Assembly (NCBI RefSeq): GCF_013363995.1
Contig: NZ_JABWGO010000001.1
Span: 496,001-560,000, forward strand
Length of the DNA stretch: 64,000 nt
DNA from: Nonomuraea rhodomycinica
Lineage (GTDB): Bacteria; Actinomycetota; Actinomycetes; Streptosporangiales; Streptosporangiaceae
Direction: 5' to 3'
Shown here: positions 53,603-62,355 of the stretch, piece after piece
Position numbering within the stretch: the first letter of the stretch is position 1
Layout: each line of letters begins with the position of its first letter
Notes under the pieces: model-generated
Seen by the model: the letters and a program-made list of their open reading frames with translations, nothing else
Database searches by the model: none
What the model was told of the DNA's origin: nothing
Position numbers and translations under genes: made by a program

Positions 53603-54290
53603 GGGAGGCGAGGGAGGCGACGAGGGCGTCCGCCCGGGCGAGGACCTCGGTGAGGGCCGTGCCGGGGTCCGCGGCGCGGGCCACGAGCATGGCGCCCTCG
53701 CACAGCGCCCCGAAGACCAGATGCGCCCGCACCGTCACGTCGCCGGGCTCGATCCGGCCGGCTTCCGCCGCGGCGGCGAGCCCCTCGCGCAGCAGCCGCA
53801 GCGTGTGCCCGTACTCGATCCGCCGCACCTCGTCCCAGCCCAGCACGGCCGGCCCGTCCAGCAGGACGATCCGCCGCGTCTCCGGCTCGGCGCAGGCCAG
53901 CAGGAACGCGCGGGCGCCGCGCCGCACGGCCGCCAGCGGATCCGCACCCTCCCCGCCCTCCCCGCCCTCCCCGCCCTCCGCGATCTCCGCGCTCACGGCG
54001 CTCACGGCGCTCTCCGCGCCTCCCACGCTCTCCGCGACGGCCGCGGGGCGGAGGGCGGCCTCGGCGATCACGGTGGTCAGGCGCTCCTGCTGCCGGACGA
54101 AGACCGCGCGGAACAGGTCGGCCTTGCCGGCGAAGTGGTGATACACCGCGCCCTTGGTCAGGCCCCCCGCCCGCGCCACGTCGTCGATGGACGTGGCGGT
54201 GTACCCGTCGCGTCCGAACAGCAGCCTGGCCGCCTCCACCAGCTCACCGGTGGTGGCCCGCGTCCGCTCGGCCTGCGTGCGCCTGCCCAC
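53595..54290 (-). CDS. TetR family regulator
   Basis: 231 residues from the GTG at 54290 (GGAAGGGGGCGGG upstream). Helix-turn-helix: GELVEAARLLFGRDGYTATSIDDVARAGGLTKGAVYHHFAGKADLFRAVF. A low-complexity GlyGlu tract (EGGEGGEGGEG, 53950-53985) sits in a loop of the ligand domain, made by a GAGGGCGG-type DNA repeat that may vary in length. The divergent neighbour is a GNAT acetyltransferase gene 107 bp away. Confidence 0.88.
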   Translation of the reverse strand: MGRRTQAERTRATTGELVEAARLLFGRDGYTATSIDDVARAGGLTKGAVYHHFAGKADLFRAVFVRQQERLTTVIAEAALRPAAVAESVGGAESAVSAVSAEIAEGGEGGEGGEGADPLAAVRRGARAFLLACAEPETRRIVLLDGPAVLGWDEVRRIEYGHTLRLLREGLAAAAEAGRIEPGDVTVRAHLVFGALCEGAMLVARAADPGTALTEVLARADALVASLASRP

Positions 54291-54385
54291 CCCGCCCCCT
54301 TCCGGAAGGTCCGCCCTCCTCGGCGGTCCCCCGCATGCAACCACAGGCGGAGGGAAACCTGTCGAGGCGGGCGCGGGCGGCTGGC

Positions 54386-54391
54386 TAGCGT
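54386..54391 (+). promoter_or_regulatory. -10 element TAGCGT for a leaderless transcript
   Basis: TAGCGT ends 7 bases before the GTG at 54398, the same arrangement as at 27943, and no ribosome site is present. Confidence 0.5.
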
Positions 54392-54397
54392 TCACCC

Positions 54398-54949
54398 GTG
54401 GACATCTATCTCACGACCGACCGGCTGCTCCTGCGCCGCTTCACCGAGGACGACGCCGACCTGCTGTTCGAGCTGCACAACGATCCCGAGGTGATGCGTC
54501 ACCTCAACGGCGGCAGGCCGGTCCCGCGCGAGGTGATCACGGGCGAGACCCTGCCGGCGTTCATCCGCTCGGGCTTCTTCGCGGCGATCGAACGCGACAC
54601 GGGCGAGTTCGTCGGCTGGTTCCACCTGCGGCCCGCCCGTGACGGCGACCCCGCGGAGCCCGAGCTGGGCTACCGGCTGCGCAGGGCGTCATGGCGCAGG
54701 GGGTACGCGACGGAGGGCTCGCTGGCGCTGATCGGCAAGGCGTTCGGCGAGCTGGGGGCCCGCCGGGTGTTCGCCCGGACGCTGACCGTGAACCACGCTT
54801 CCCGGGCGGTGATGGAGAGGTGCGGCCTGCGCTTCGTCCGGACGGATCTCCAGGACCGGCCGCACCCGGCCGACGGGGCGGAGCACGGCGTGGTCGAGTA
54901 CGAGATGCTGCGGGCCGAGTGGGAGGCGAGGACGGCGAACGAACCGTGA
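54398..54949 (+). CDS. GNAT family N-acetyltransferase (RimJ/RimL type)
   Basis: 183 residues. Start LTTDRLLLRRFTEDDADLLFELHNDPEVMRHL is typical of the RimJ/RimL acetyltransferase_3 group; the acetyl-CoA loop is RRASWRRGYATEGSLALI and the later VNHASRAVMERCGLRFV is the usual second signature. It would acetylate an amine of a small molecule or a protein N-terminus. Leaderless start likely. Confidence 0.88.
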   Translation: MDIYLTTDRLLLRRFTEDDADLLFELHNDPEVMRHLNGGRPVPREVITGETLPAFIRSGFFAAIERDTGEFVGWFHLRPARDGDPAEPELGYRLRRASWRRGYATEGSLALIGKAFGELGARRVFARTLTVNHASRAVMERCGLRFVRTDLQDRPHPADGAEHGVVEYEMLRAEWEARTANEP

Positions 54950-55046
54950 ATTCCGGCGCCGCCGGGTGTCGATCCCGCGAGCTCCCGTTCGTGTGGAGGA
55001 TGAGAGGACGGCGACGACGCCGGCCACGACAGCGAGGAGAGCACCG

Positions 55047-55397
55047 ATGCGGCAGCAGTACCTGCTCAACCTGTACCAGCCCGACGGCGACCCGCCGCCG
55101 CCCGAGGTGCTGGACCCCATCATGAGGGAGCTGGCGGCCGTCGACCGGGAGATGCGGGAGGCGGGCGCGTGGGTGTTCAACGGAGGCCTGCACCCCGCCG
55201 GCAGTTCCACCGTGGTCCAGGTGCGCGACGGCGACACACTCCTGACCGACGGCCCGTTCACCGAGGGCAAGGAGCACGTCGGCGGGCTCGTGATCGTCCA
55301 GGCCGACGACCTGGACGGCGCGCTGGAGTGGGCGCGCAGGATCTCGGCGGCCAGCGGGCTCCCCGTCGAGGTGCGGCCGTTCAAGGAACTGCCCTGA
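55047..55397 (+). CDS. YCII/DGPF domain protein (ECF42 partner)
   Basis: 116 residues from the ATG at 55047 (GAGGAGA upstream). The DGPF signature is present as [34 protein letters not shown]. Proteins of this family are encoded next to ECF42 sigma factors in actinobacteria, exactly as here: the sigma gene starts about 50 bases after this stop. The fold suggests a small regulatory or catalytic partner; the molecular role is unknown. Confidence 0.9.
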   Translation: MRQQYLLNLYQPDGDPPPPEVLDPIMRELAAVDREMREAGAWVFNGGLHPAGSSTVVQVRDGDTLLTDGPFTEGKEHVGGLVIVQADDLDGALEWARRISAASGLPVEVRPFKELP

Positions 55398-55447
55398 CCG
55401 GCGCCGGGCCGCCGCCCGCGCCCGGCGGCCCGGACCGGCACCCGGAC

Positions 55448-56671
55448 GTGGACGTCGAGGGCGTGTTCCGGCGGGAGTACGCCCGGGCGGTGGCCGTGTT
55501 GGTCCGGCACTTCGGCGACATCGAGCTGGCCGAGGAGGCCGTACAGGACGCCTTCGCCGTGGCGCTGGAGCGCTGGCCGGCCGAGGGCACGCCGCCGAGC
55601 CCGGCGGGGTGGATCATCACGACCGCCCGCAACCGGGCGATCGACCGCCTGCGCCGCGAGTCGTCGCGGGCCGGCCGGCACGCCGCCGCGGCCCTGCTGC
55701 ACGCCTGGGACGACCCCGGTTCCCCCGTCGAGGAGGGCCCCGTGCACGACGACCGGCTCCGGCTGATCTTCACCTGCTGTCATCCCGCCCTGGCCGTGAA
55801 CGCCCAGGTGGCCCTGACCCTGCGGCTGCTGGGCGGGCTCGGCACCGCCGAGATCGCCCGCGCGTTCCTGGTGAGCGAGCAGGCCATGGCGCAGCGGCTG
55901 GTCCGGGCCAAGGCCAAGATCCGGGACGCGCGGATCCCGTACCGCGTGCCGCGCGAGGCCGACCTGCCCGACCGGCTCCGCTCCGTGCTCGCCGTCATCT
56001 ACCTGATCTTCACCGAGGGCCACACCGCGGCCGCCGGCGACCGGCTCGTCCGCGACGACCTGTGCGCGGAGGCGGTGCGGCTGGGGCGGCTGCTGGCCGA
56101 GCTGATGCCCGACGAGCCCGAGGCGCTCGGGCTGCTCGCGCTGATGCTGCTCGTGGACGCGCGCCGCGCCGCGCGCACCACGCCCGGCGGCGACCTCGTG
56201 CCGCTGCCGGAACAGGACCGCACGCTGTGGGACCGGGAGCTGATCGCCGAGGGGCACGCGCTGGTGCGCCGGTGCCTGCGCCGCGGCCGGCCGGGACCGT
56301 ACCAGATCCAGGCGGCGATCAACGCGGTGCACGGCGACGCGCGCACGGCGGCGGAGACCGACTGGGGGCAGATCGTGCAGTTGTACGACCAGCTCATGGT
56401 GGTCGCGCCGTCGCCGGTCGTGGCGCTGAACCGGGCCGTCGCGGTGGCCGAGACCGACGGCCCGCGGGCGGCTCTCGCCCTGGTCGACGGTCTGGACCTG
56501 GCCGGTTACCACCTCTTCCACGCCGTCCGCGCCGACCTGCTGAGCCGCCTCGGACGTGACGCGGAGGCGGCGCGGGCGTACGAGGCGGCGATCGCCCGCA
56601 CCGCCAACGCCGCCGAGCAGGCCTTCCTGCGCCGCGCCGAGCGGAAGGCCCGGCGCGCGGATCAGCGGTAG
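55448..56671 (+). CDS. ECF42-type RNA polymerase sigma factor with C-terminal extension
   Basis: 407 residues from the GTG at 55448; other starts between the DGPF stop and this codon are absent. Sigma region 2: [39 protein letters not shown] and [20 protein letters not shown]. Region 4: [41 protein letters not shown]. The remaining about 200 residues are a TPR-like helical extension (ending [25 protein letters not shown]), the mark of ECF42. No anti-sigma gene is near; in this group the DGPF protein and the extension are thought to take that role. Confidence 0.9.
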   Translation: MDVEGVFRREYARAVAVLVRHFGDIELAEEAVQDAFAVALERWPAEGTPPSPAGWIITTARNRAIDRLRRESSRAGRHAAAALLHAWDDPGSPVEEGPVHDDRLRLIFTCCHPALAVNAQVALTLRLLGGLGTAEIARAFLVSEQAMAQRLVRAKAKIRDARIPYRVPREADLPDRLRSVLAVIYLIFTEGHTAAAGDRLVRDDLCAEAVRLGRLLAELMPDEPEALGLLALMLLVDARRAARTTPGGDLVPLPEQDRTLWDRELIAEGHALVRRCLRRGRPGPYQIQAAINAVHGDARTAAETDWGQIVQLYDQLMVVAPSPVVALNRAVAVAETDGPRAALALVDGLDLAGYHLFHAVRADLLSRLGRDAEAARAYEAAIARTANAAEQAFLRRAERKARRADQR

Positions 56672-56710
56672 CCGTCTCGCGCGTACCGGTTCGGCGGAGA
56701 CTCCATCCCC

Positions 56711-56738
56711 GTACACCTGGTGTACTGGTCAGACCAGT
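56711..56738. promoter_or_regulatory. two overlapping 15-bp palindromes, GntR/FadR-type operator
   Basis: GTACACCTGGTGTAC (56711-56725) and ACTGGTCAGACCAGT (56724-56738) are each perfect around one central base and share two bases. The second has the TGGTnnnACCA core used by FadR-subfamily GntR regulators. They lie just upstream of TAGGGT (56742-56747), the probable -10 of the SDR gene, so repression is expected. No GntR gene is in the window. Confidence 0.65.
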
Positions 56739-56754
56739 CGCTAGGGTTCCTCCT

Positions 56755-57519
56755 ATGACGGGATACGACGCGTTGTTCCGCCTGGACGGGCGGCGGGCTG
56801 TGGTGATCGGGGCCGGGAGCGGCATCGGGCGGGAGGCGGCGCTGGCCCTGGCCGCGCACGGCGCCGAGGTGGTGTGCGCGGACCGCGACCTGCCCGCCGC
56901 CGAGGAGACCGCGGCGCGGGCCGGCGGCCGGGCCCGGCTGCTCGACGTGCTCGACACCGAGGCGGTCCGGGAGGCGGCGGGCGCGGAGCCGGCGGACGTG
57001 CTGGTGTTCACCGCCGCCACCAACGTCCGCAAGCGGCTGCTGGACTACTCCGGCGAGGAGTTCGCCCGGGTCGTGGACCTCAACCTGCGGGCCTCGTTCG
57101 ACGTGGTGCGCGCCTTCGGGGCCGGGATGGTGGAGCGGCGGCGCGGCTCCATCGTCGGCTTCGCGTCGATCCGGGCATCGGTCACCGAGCCGGGGCAGAG
57201 CGTCTACTCGGCCACGAAGGCGGGCCTGGTGCAGCTCCTGCGCACCGCCGCCGCCGAGTTCGGCCCGTACGGGGTGCGGGTCAACGCGGTCGCGCCCGGC
57301 GTGGTGGAGACGCCGCTGACGCGGCAGATCAAGGAGAGCCCCGCCTGGTACGACGCGTACGCGGCCAAGAGCGCGCTCGGCCGGTGGGCGCGGGCCGAGG
57401 AGATGGCCGGGGCGGTGGTGTACCTGGCGAGCGACGCGGCGAGCTTCGTCACCGGGTCCGTGCTGTACGTGGACGGCGGCTGGACGGCCGTGGACGGCCG
57501 CTTCGACCCGCCCAACTGA
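56755..57519 (+). CDS. short-chain dehydrogenase/reductase
   Basis: 254 residues. Cofactor motif AVVIGAGSGIGREAA, structural NVRKR in place of the usual NNAG (FTAATNVRKRLLD), catalytic Tyr and Lys in SVYSATKAGLVQ, and the C-terminal VTGSVLYVDGGW. Similar to sugar-acid or polyol SDRs such as KduD and gluconate 5-dehydrogenase. The -10 hexamer is 7 bases from the ATG, so the transcript is probably leaderless. The GntR-type operator favours a role in carbohydrate acid catabolism. Followed after 85 bp by an aldo-keto reductase gene. Confidence 0.88.
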   Translation: MTGYDALFRLDGRRAVVIGAGSGIGREAALALAAHGAEVVCADRDLPAAEETAARAGGRARLLDVLDTEAVREAAGAEPADVLVFTAATNVRKRLLDYSGEEFARVVDLNLRASFDVVRAFGAGMVERRRGSIVGFASIRASVTEPGQSVYSATKAGLVQLLRTAAAEFGPYGVRVNAVAPGVVETPLTRQIKESPAWYDAYAAKSALGRWARAEEMAGAVVYLASDAASFVTGSVLYVDGGWTAVDGRFDPPN

Positions 57520-57604
57520 GCCGCTTGGCGGGGCGGGTCGCGACGCGCCCGTACCGGCTGTTAGCGTTCACACACACCAACGGCGCCGGGACGGGGAGCA
57601 CACC

Positions 57605-58588
57605 ATGGAGCAGCGAGTTCTCGGCCGGACCGGCCGCCGGGTGGGAGTCGTCGGGCTGGGCGCCTGGCAGCTCGGCGCCGACTGGGGCGACGTCCCCGAG
57701 GACGACGCCCTGGCCACGCTCACCGCCGCGGCCGACGCCGGGGTGACGTTCGTCGACACCGCCGACGTCTACGGCGACGGGCTGAGCGAGCGCCTGGTCG
57801 GCCGCTTCCTCAGGACGCGGCCCGCCGGCGAGGTCACCGTGGCCACCAAGATGGGCCGCCGCGTCCCCCAGGAGCCCGCCGCCTACACACTGGACAACTT
57901 CCGCGCCTGGACCGACCGCTCCCGCGCCAACCTCGGCGTGGACGTGCTCGACCTGGTGCAGCTGCACTGCCCGCCCACGCCGGTCTACTCCTCCGACGAG
58001 GTGTTCGACGCGCTCGACACGCTGGTCGCCGAGGAGCGGATCGCCGCGTACGGGGTGAGCGTGGAGACCCGCGAGGAGGCGCTGACGGCGATCGCCCGGC
58101 CGGGCGTGGCGACCGTGCAGATCATCCTCAACATGCTGCGGCTCGGCCCGCTGGAGGAGGTGCTGCCCGCGGCCCGCGCGGCGGGGGTGGGCGTCATCGC
58201 GCGGGTGCCGCTGGCCAGCGGCCTGCTGTCCGGCAAGTACGACGAGCGCACCACGTTCGCCGCGGACGACCATCGCACCTTCAACCGCCGCGGCGAGGCG
58301 TTCGACGTCGGCGAGACCTTCTCCGGCGTGGACTTCGCGACCGGGCTGGAGGCGGTGCGGCGGCTCGCGCCGCTGGTGCCGGAGGGGGTGACGATGGCGC
58401 AGTTCGCGCTGCGCTGGATCGCCGACCAGCCGGGGGTGAGCGTGGTCATCCCGGGCGCCCGCAACCCGGAGCAGGCCCGCGCCAACGCGGCGGCGGCCGG
58501 GCTGGCCCCGCTGCCGCCGGAGTCGCTGCGCGTCGTGCGGGAGGTCTACGACGAGCTGATCGCCCCCGAAGTGGCCGGCCGCTGGTGA
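57605..58588 (+). CDS. aldo/keto reductase
   Basis: 327 residues from the ATG at 57605. AKR tetrad visible: Asp and Tyr in FVDTADVYGDGLSE, Lys in VATKMGRR, His in LVQLHCPPTP. The cofactor end is VVIPGARNPEQARANAAA. NADPH-dependent reduction of an aldehyde or ketone, substrate unknown. Its stop overlaps the methyltransferase start by 4 bases (GTGA). Confidence 0.9.
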   Translation: MEQRVLGRTGRRVGVVGLGAWQLGADWGDVPEDDALATLTAAADAGVTFVDTADVYGDGLSERLVGRFLRTRPAGEVTVATKMGRRVPQEPAAYTLDNFRAWTDRSRANLGVDVLDLVQLHCPPTPVYSSDEVFDALDTLVAEERIAAYGVSVETREEALTAIARPGVATVQIILNMLRLGPLEEVLPAARAAGVGVIARVPLASGLLSGKYDERTTFAADDHRTFNRRGEAFDVGETFSGVDFATGLEAVRRLAPLVPEGVTMAQFALRWIADQPGVSVVIPGARNPEQARANAAAAGLAPLPPESLRVVREVYDELIAPEVAGRW

Positions 58589-59370
58589 GCGCGATGGAGA
58601 CGGGTTTCGCGGCGGGCGAGGGGCGGTGGCGGGCGCGGCTGGGCACGCTGCGGCAGGTCGTCCGGCAGGAGCTGGTCACCCGCCAGCTCACGGCCCACCT
58701 CCCCGGGCGGGCGCCGCTGCGCGTCCTGGACGTGGGGTGCGGGCAGGGGACGCAGACGCTGCGTCTCGCGCGGCGCGGCCACGAGGTGACGGGGCTGGAC
58801 TCCTCCCCCGCGCTCCTGGCCGACCTCGGCCGCGCCCTGGCGGGCGAGCCGGAGGAGGCGCGGCGCCGCGTGCGGACCGTCCAGGGCGACGTGCGGGACC
58901 TCGCGTCGCTGTTCGAGCCGGGGAGCTTCGACGTGGTGCTGTGCCACGGCGTCCTGATGTACTTCGCCGACCCCGAGCCGGTGCTGGACGACCTCGCCCG
59001 GCTGCCGGGACCAGGGGGCGTCGTGTCGCTGCTGGTCCGCAACGGTGACGGGCTGGCGATGCGGCCGGGGCTGACGGGCGACTGGGCGGCGGCGTGGCGG
59101 GCGTTCGAGGAGCCGTCGTACGGCAACCGCATCGGCGTGACGGCGCGCGCCGACCGTCTGGACGTCCTGACCGCCTCGCTCGCCGGGCGGGGGCTGGACG
59201 TGGCCGCGTGGTACGGGGTGCGGGTGTTCACCGACACCGCGCCGGACGAGGCCGAGGTGCCCGGGGAGGCGGAGCTGGCCGCGCTGCTGGCCTGCGAGGA
59301 GCGGGCGGGCGCCACCGACCCGTACCGCCGGGTGGCCGCCCTGACCCACGTGCTCGCCGTACGGGCGTGA
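58585..59370 (+). CDS. class I SAM-dependent methyltransferase
   Basis: 261 residues, coupled to the aldo-keto reductase gene by a GTGA overlap. Motif I LRVLDVGCGQGTQTLRLARRG, motif II acidic end VTGLDSSP, QGDVRDL, and motif IV FDVVLCHGVLMYFADPE. The later part (NGDGLAMRPGLTGDW, AFEEPSYGNRIGVTARADRLDVL) recalls the CmoM/SmtA tRNA methyltransferase group, but without cmoB this is not certain. Substrate unknown. Confidence 0.87.
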   Translation: MSAMETGFAAGEGRWRARLGTLRQVVRQELVTRQLTAHLPGRAPLRVLDVGCGQGTQTLRLARRGHEVTGLDSSPALLADLGRALAGEPEEARRRVRTVQGDVRDLASLFEPGSFDVVLCHGVLMYFADPEPVLDDLARLPGPGGVVSLLVRNGDGLAMRPGLTGDWAAAWRAFEEPSYGNRIGVTARADRLDVLTASLAGRGLDVAAWYGVRVFTDTAPDEAEVPGEAELAALLACEERAGATDPYRRVAALTHVLAVRA

Positions 59371-59380
59371 CGGCGCTCGC

Positions 59381-60277
59381 TCACACGGGCGGGACCAGGA
59401 CGAAGTAGCGCTCCAGGAGCCGCGGGTCGCCGCGGACCTCCAGCCGGTCGGCGGGGATCCGCCGCCACAGGTAGAGCATGAGGTCCGACGCCGTCCCCGC
59501 CAGCTCCACGCCGACCGGGCCGGCGTCGGTGTCAGGACCGACGGTGGCAGAGGCGGTGGCAGAGGCGGCGGTGGCGTCGCTCCCGGCACCGTCGGTGGCG
59601 GGCCCCGCCTCGGCGGTCCCCGGCGGGCTCGTGCTCAGATGGAGGTCGTCGGCGTCGAAACGGACCGTCCACACCCCGGAGCCGTCGGTCCGCCGGAAGC
59701 GGTACCGCTCCCCCGCGCCCGGGGGCGCCTGCGTCCAGCCGCGCCGGGCCGGCGCCATGATCTGGAAGGTCTGCGTCACGGCGTCGGCGGCCTGCTCGGG
59801 GTCCACGGGACCGGCCGCGCCGAGCGCGTTCTCGGCGTCCCACCGGTGCACGGCCGCCTCGATGGCCTGCATCCGCGCCCAGAAGCCGACGTTCCGCTCC
59901 GCCGACCAGGTCCACGCGGGCGTGCCGGGGTCGTGCGCCCTGAACGACTCCTCCAGCAGCGCGGCCCCTTCGGCGAACCACTCGAGGAGCCCGCGCGGGA
60001 TCGGGCCGCGGTTGGGCGCGTTCTCGGGGAGCGGCCAGCCCGTGAGGTCGGCGGGCAACCGGAGGAAGGACAGGTCGCCCAGGTCGGGTAAGCCGGGCAG
60101 CCTGTCCTCGATGACGCGGGTCAGCCCCCGGTGCACCCCGCCCAGGTGGACGACCAGGTCCGCCACGGACCAGCCGGGGCAGGACGGCACCAGGGGCGCC
60201 TCGTCCATGGCGGCCGCTCGGGACGCCGCGGCGCGGAACGCCGTGATCTCGCGGTGGAAGTGGGCGACATGATCCAT
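59381..60277 (-). CDS. mycothiol-dependent maleylpyruvate isomerase family protein
   Basis: 298 residues from the ATG at 60277. N-terminal DinB-like helix bundle with the family patterns LVPSCPGWSVADLVVHLGGVHRGLT (His of the metal site) and MQAIEAAVHRWDAENALG (second metal ligands), and a C-terminal SCP2-like domain (about 190-290, YRFRRTDGSGVWTVRFDADDLHL, VELAGTASDLMLYLWRRIP). These enzymes use mycothiol in isomerisation or detoxification. A Thr/Ala/Asp low-complexity loop lies at about 225-255. Confidence 0.88.
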   Translation of the reverse strand: MDHVAHFHREITAFRAAASRAAAMDEAPLVPSCPGWSVADLVVHLGGVHRGLTRVIEDRLPGLPDLGDLSFLRLPADLTGWPLPENAPNRGPIPRGLLEWFAEGAALLEESFRAHDPGTPAWTWSAERNVGFWARMQAIEAAVHRWDAENALGAAGPVDPEQAADAVTQTFQIMAPARRGWTQAPPGAGERYRFRRTDGSGVWTVRFDADDLHLSTSPPGTAEAGPATDGAGSDATAASATASATVGPDTDAGPVGVELAGTASDLMLYLWRRIPADRLEVRGDPRLLERYFVLVPPV

Positions 60278-60330
60278 GACTCCACTGTTCCCCCGGTCGC
60301 CCCGCCCTTGAACCCGCCGGGCCGCCCGTC

Positions 60331-60960
60331 TCAGGCGGGCCAGGCCGCGAGGGCCAGCTCGGCCGTGGCGGCCAGCTCGGCCGCCGTCGCGCCGTCGCGG
60401 GAGCGCTGGGACATGCCCTGGATGATCGTCGCGAAGTAGGCCGCCAGGGCGCGGGGGTCGGCCTCCTCCGGCAGCTCGCCGTCCCGCTGGGCGGCGCGCA
60501 GCCGCGCCTCGAAGGTGACCAGGTTGGCGTTGCGCAGCTCGCGCAGGAACGCCGCCACCTCCTCGTCCTCGACGCCCACGTTGGTGGCGGCGCAGATGGT
60601 CAGGCACCCGGCGGGGTGCGCCGGGTCGGAGTAGATCGCGGCGGCCTCGCGCAGGATGCGGGCGAACGCGCCCCGCGCGGTGGGCTCCTCCTCCAGCGCC
60701 ACGCCCATGAACGCGCCGACCGGCGAGCGGCCGTAGGCGGCCACGGCCTCCCTGAACAGGGCCTTCTTGTCGCCGAAGGCGGCGTACAGGCTGCCCGGCC
60801 GGATGCCCATCGCCTCGGTCAGTTCGCCGACCGAGGTGGCCTCGTACCCGCGCTGCCAGAACAGCAGCGTGGCGGCGGCGAGCGCCGCGTCGCGGTCGAA
60901 CCCCCGCGGCCTGCCCCGCGCCGCCCGCCGGCCGGGGGCCGCCCCTGTGCCCGTCGTCAT
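60331..60960 (-). CDS. TetR family regulator
   Basis: 209 residues from the ATG at 60960; the GGAGG lies only 1-2 bases from the ATG, so the true start may be some codons further in. Helix-turn-helix: RDAALAAATLLFWQRGYEATSVGELTEAMGIRPGSLYAAFGDKKALFREAV. A C-terminal domain with CLTICAATNVGVEDEEV fits the YxaF/LmrA-like TetR group. Divergent to an SDR gene with two related operator dyads between, so it should repress that gene and itself. Confidence 0.9.
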   Translation of the reverse strand: MTTGTGAAPGRRAARGRPRGFDRDAALAAATLLFWQRGYEATSVGELTEAMGIRPGSLYAAFGDKKALFREAVAAYGRSPVGAFMGVALEEEPTARGAFARILREAAAIYSDPAHPAGCLTICAATNVGVEDEEVAAFLRELRNANLVTFEARLRAAQRDGELPEEADPRALAAYFATIIQGMSQRSRDGATAAELAATAELALAAWPA

Positions 60961-60970
60961 GCCTCCATTG

Positions 60971-61026
60971 TAGAGCGACCACTCAACAAATCGTGCTAGG
61001 TTCTTTCTTGAGCGATTACTCAAGAA
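60971..61026. promoter_or_regulatory. twin TetR operators, TTGAG-CGATTA-CTCAA type
   Basis: TTCTTGAG (61005-61012) and CTCAAGAA (61019-61026) are perfect 8-bp arms around CGATTA. A second site TAGAGCGACCACTCAA (60971-60986) repeats the core GAGCGAyyACTCAA. Sites lie near each of the two divergent start codons (60960 and 61039). Confidence 0.7.
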
Positions 61027-61038
61027 ATGGAGAGCACC

Positions 61039-61809
61039 ATGAGCAGGAGTCTTGCCGGGAAGGTCGCGCTGGTCACCGGCGGCAGCAGGGGCATCGGCCG
61101 GGCCGTCGCGGAGCGGCTGGGCCGGGACGGCGCGGTGGTGGCCGTGGCCTACGCCCGGGACACCGCCTCCGCCGAGGAGGTGGTCGCCCGGATCCGCAAG
61201 GACGGCGGCCGGGCGTTCGCGATCCGGGCCGAGCTGGGCCGGCACGGCGACGCGGCGGCGCTGTGGGAGGCGTTCGACGCCGCGGTCGAGGAGTTCGCGC
61301 CCGGCGGCGGCGTGGACGTCATCGTCAACAACGCGGCCGTCGCGACCAGCTCCGACCTGGGCGGGCTGAGCGAGGAGGAGTTCGACCGGGTGTTCGCGGT
61401 GAACGTGCGGGCGCCGTTCTTCATCGTCAAGGAAGGGCTCGGCCGGCTGCGCGACGGCGGCCGGATCGTCAACGTCTCCAGCGGCGCCGCCCGCATCGCG
61501 ATGCCCGAGATCATCGCCTACAGCTCCACCAAGGGGGCGCTCGACACGTTCACCCTCAACCTGGCCAAGGCGCTCGGGCCGCGCGGCATCACGGTCAACT
61601 CGGTCGCGCCCGGCATCGTGGACACCGACGTCAACGCGAGCTGGCTGCGCGGCGACCCGGAGGCGTGGGAGCGCGCCGCGTCGGTGGCGGCGCTCGGCCG
61701 CGTGGGGCGGCCGGACGACATCGCGGACGTCGTCGCGTTCCTCGCCTCCGACGACGCCCGCTGGGTGACGGGCCGCGTCGTGGACGCCACGGGCGGCTCC
61801 GGCCTGTGA
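61039..61809 (+). CDS. SDR family oxidoreductase (FabG-like)
   Basis: 256 residues from the ATG at 61039, chosen because GGAG lies 6 bases upstream; an ATG 12 bases earlier has none and lies in the operator. Motifs VALVTGGSRGIGRAVAERLG, VIVNNAAVA, Ser and Tyr/Lys in NVSSGAARIAMPEIIAYSSTKGAL, and VDATGGSGL. NADPH-dependent carbonyl reductase of unknown substrate. Such TetR/SDR pairs often respond to quinones or flavonoid-like compounds, which is inference here. Confidence 0.9.
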   Translation: MSRSLAGKVALVTGGSRGIGRAVAERLGRDGAVVAVAYARDTASAEEVVARIRKDGGRAFAIRAELGRHGDAAALWEAFDAAVEEFAPGGGVDVIVNNAAVATSSDLGGLSEEEFDRVFAVNVRAPFFIVKEGLGRLRDGGRIVNVSSGAARIAMPEIIAYSSTKGALDTFTLNLAKALGPRGITVNSVAPGIVDTDVNASWLRGDPEAWERAASVAALGRVGRPDDIADVVAFLASDDARWVTGRVVDATGGSGL

Positions 61810-61886
61810 CGTCGCCCGGCCGGACCGGGAAGGAGCGGCCGGGCCCGCTCTCCGGAGGCGGCCCCAGGCGCTCTCCCGGGGCGGCC

Positions 61887-62291
61887 TCAGGCGGCCGGGG
61901 AGAGGGCCTCGTGCCAGCGCGCCGTGTCGGTGTACTGGTGCAGGCGGCTGATCCGGCCGTCGGCGACCTCCCACAGGTGGACGAACTCGGCCTCGTACGC
62001 CCGGCCGGTGGAGCGGGCCACGCCCCGGTAGGCGCCCGTGACGACGACGGTGCCGTCGGTGGCCTCGTGCCACGTCTCGGCGTACGGGGCGGTGTCGAAC
62101 GCGGCGTCGATCGGGCCCCAGATCCCCGCCATCGCCTCCCGCGGGCCGTGGAAGCAGCCGCCGGCGCCGCACGGCAGGCCGGGGGCGGTACGGGCCTCGA
62201 ACGCGGGATGCAGGATCGCGAGGATCCCGGCTCCGTCACGCGCCTGCGTCGCCTGGTAGAAGCGCTGGACGATCTCGGTGGACCGGCTCAT
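61887..62291 (-). CDS. SnoaL-like (NTF2-fold) protein
   Basis: 134 residues from the ATG at 62291 (GGGAGAG upstream). NTF2-like pattern: STEIVQRFYQATQARDGAGILAILHPAFEARTAPGLP, GPREAMAGIWGPIDAAF, GRAYEAEFVHLWEVADGRISRLHQYTDTARWHEAL. Fold members are isomerases, cyclases or ligand-binding proteins. Divergent to a TetR gene with a 30-bp dyad between the starts. Function unknown. Confidence 0.85.
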   Translation of the reverse strand: MSRSTEIVQRFYQATQARDGAGILAILHPAFEARTAPGLPCGAGGCFHGPREAMAGIWGPIDAAFDTAPYAETWHEATDGTVVVTGAYRGVARSTGRAYEAEFVHLWEVADGRISRLHQYTDTARWHEALSPAA

Positions 62292-62306
62292 GCCACTCTC
62301 CCTTTT

Positions 62307-62336
62307 TAGATGGTAGATTCTAGAATCAGTCATCTA
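62307..62336. promoter_or_regulatory. 30-bp TetR operator dyad
   Basis: Central palindrome GATTCTAGAATC (62316-62327) flanked by TAGATG (62307-62312) and CATCTA (62331-62336), symmetric with 3-base gaps on each side. It lies 15 bp from the SnoaL-like start and 19 bp from the TetR start. Confidence 0.75.
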
Positions 62337-62355
62337 ATATCACGGGAGGCGGCGG

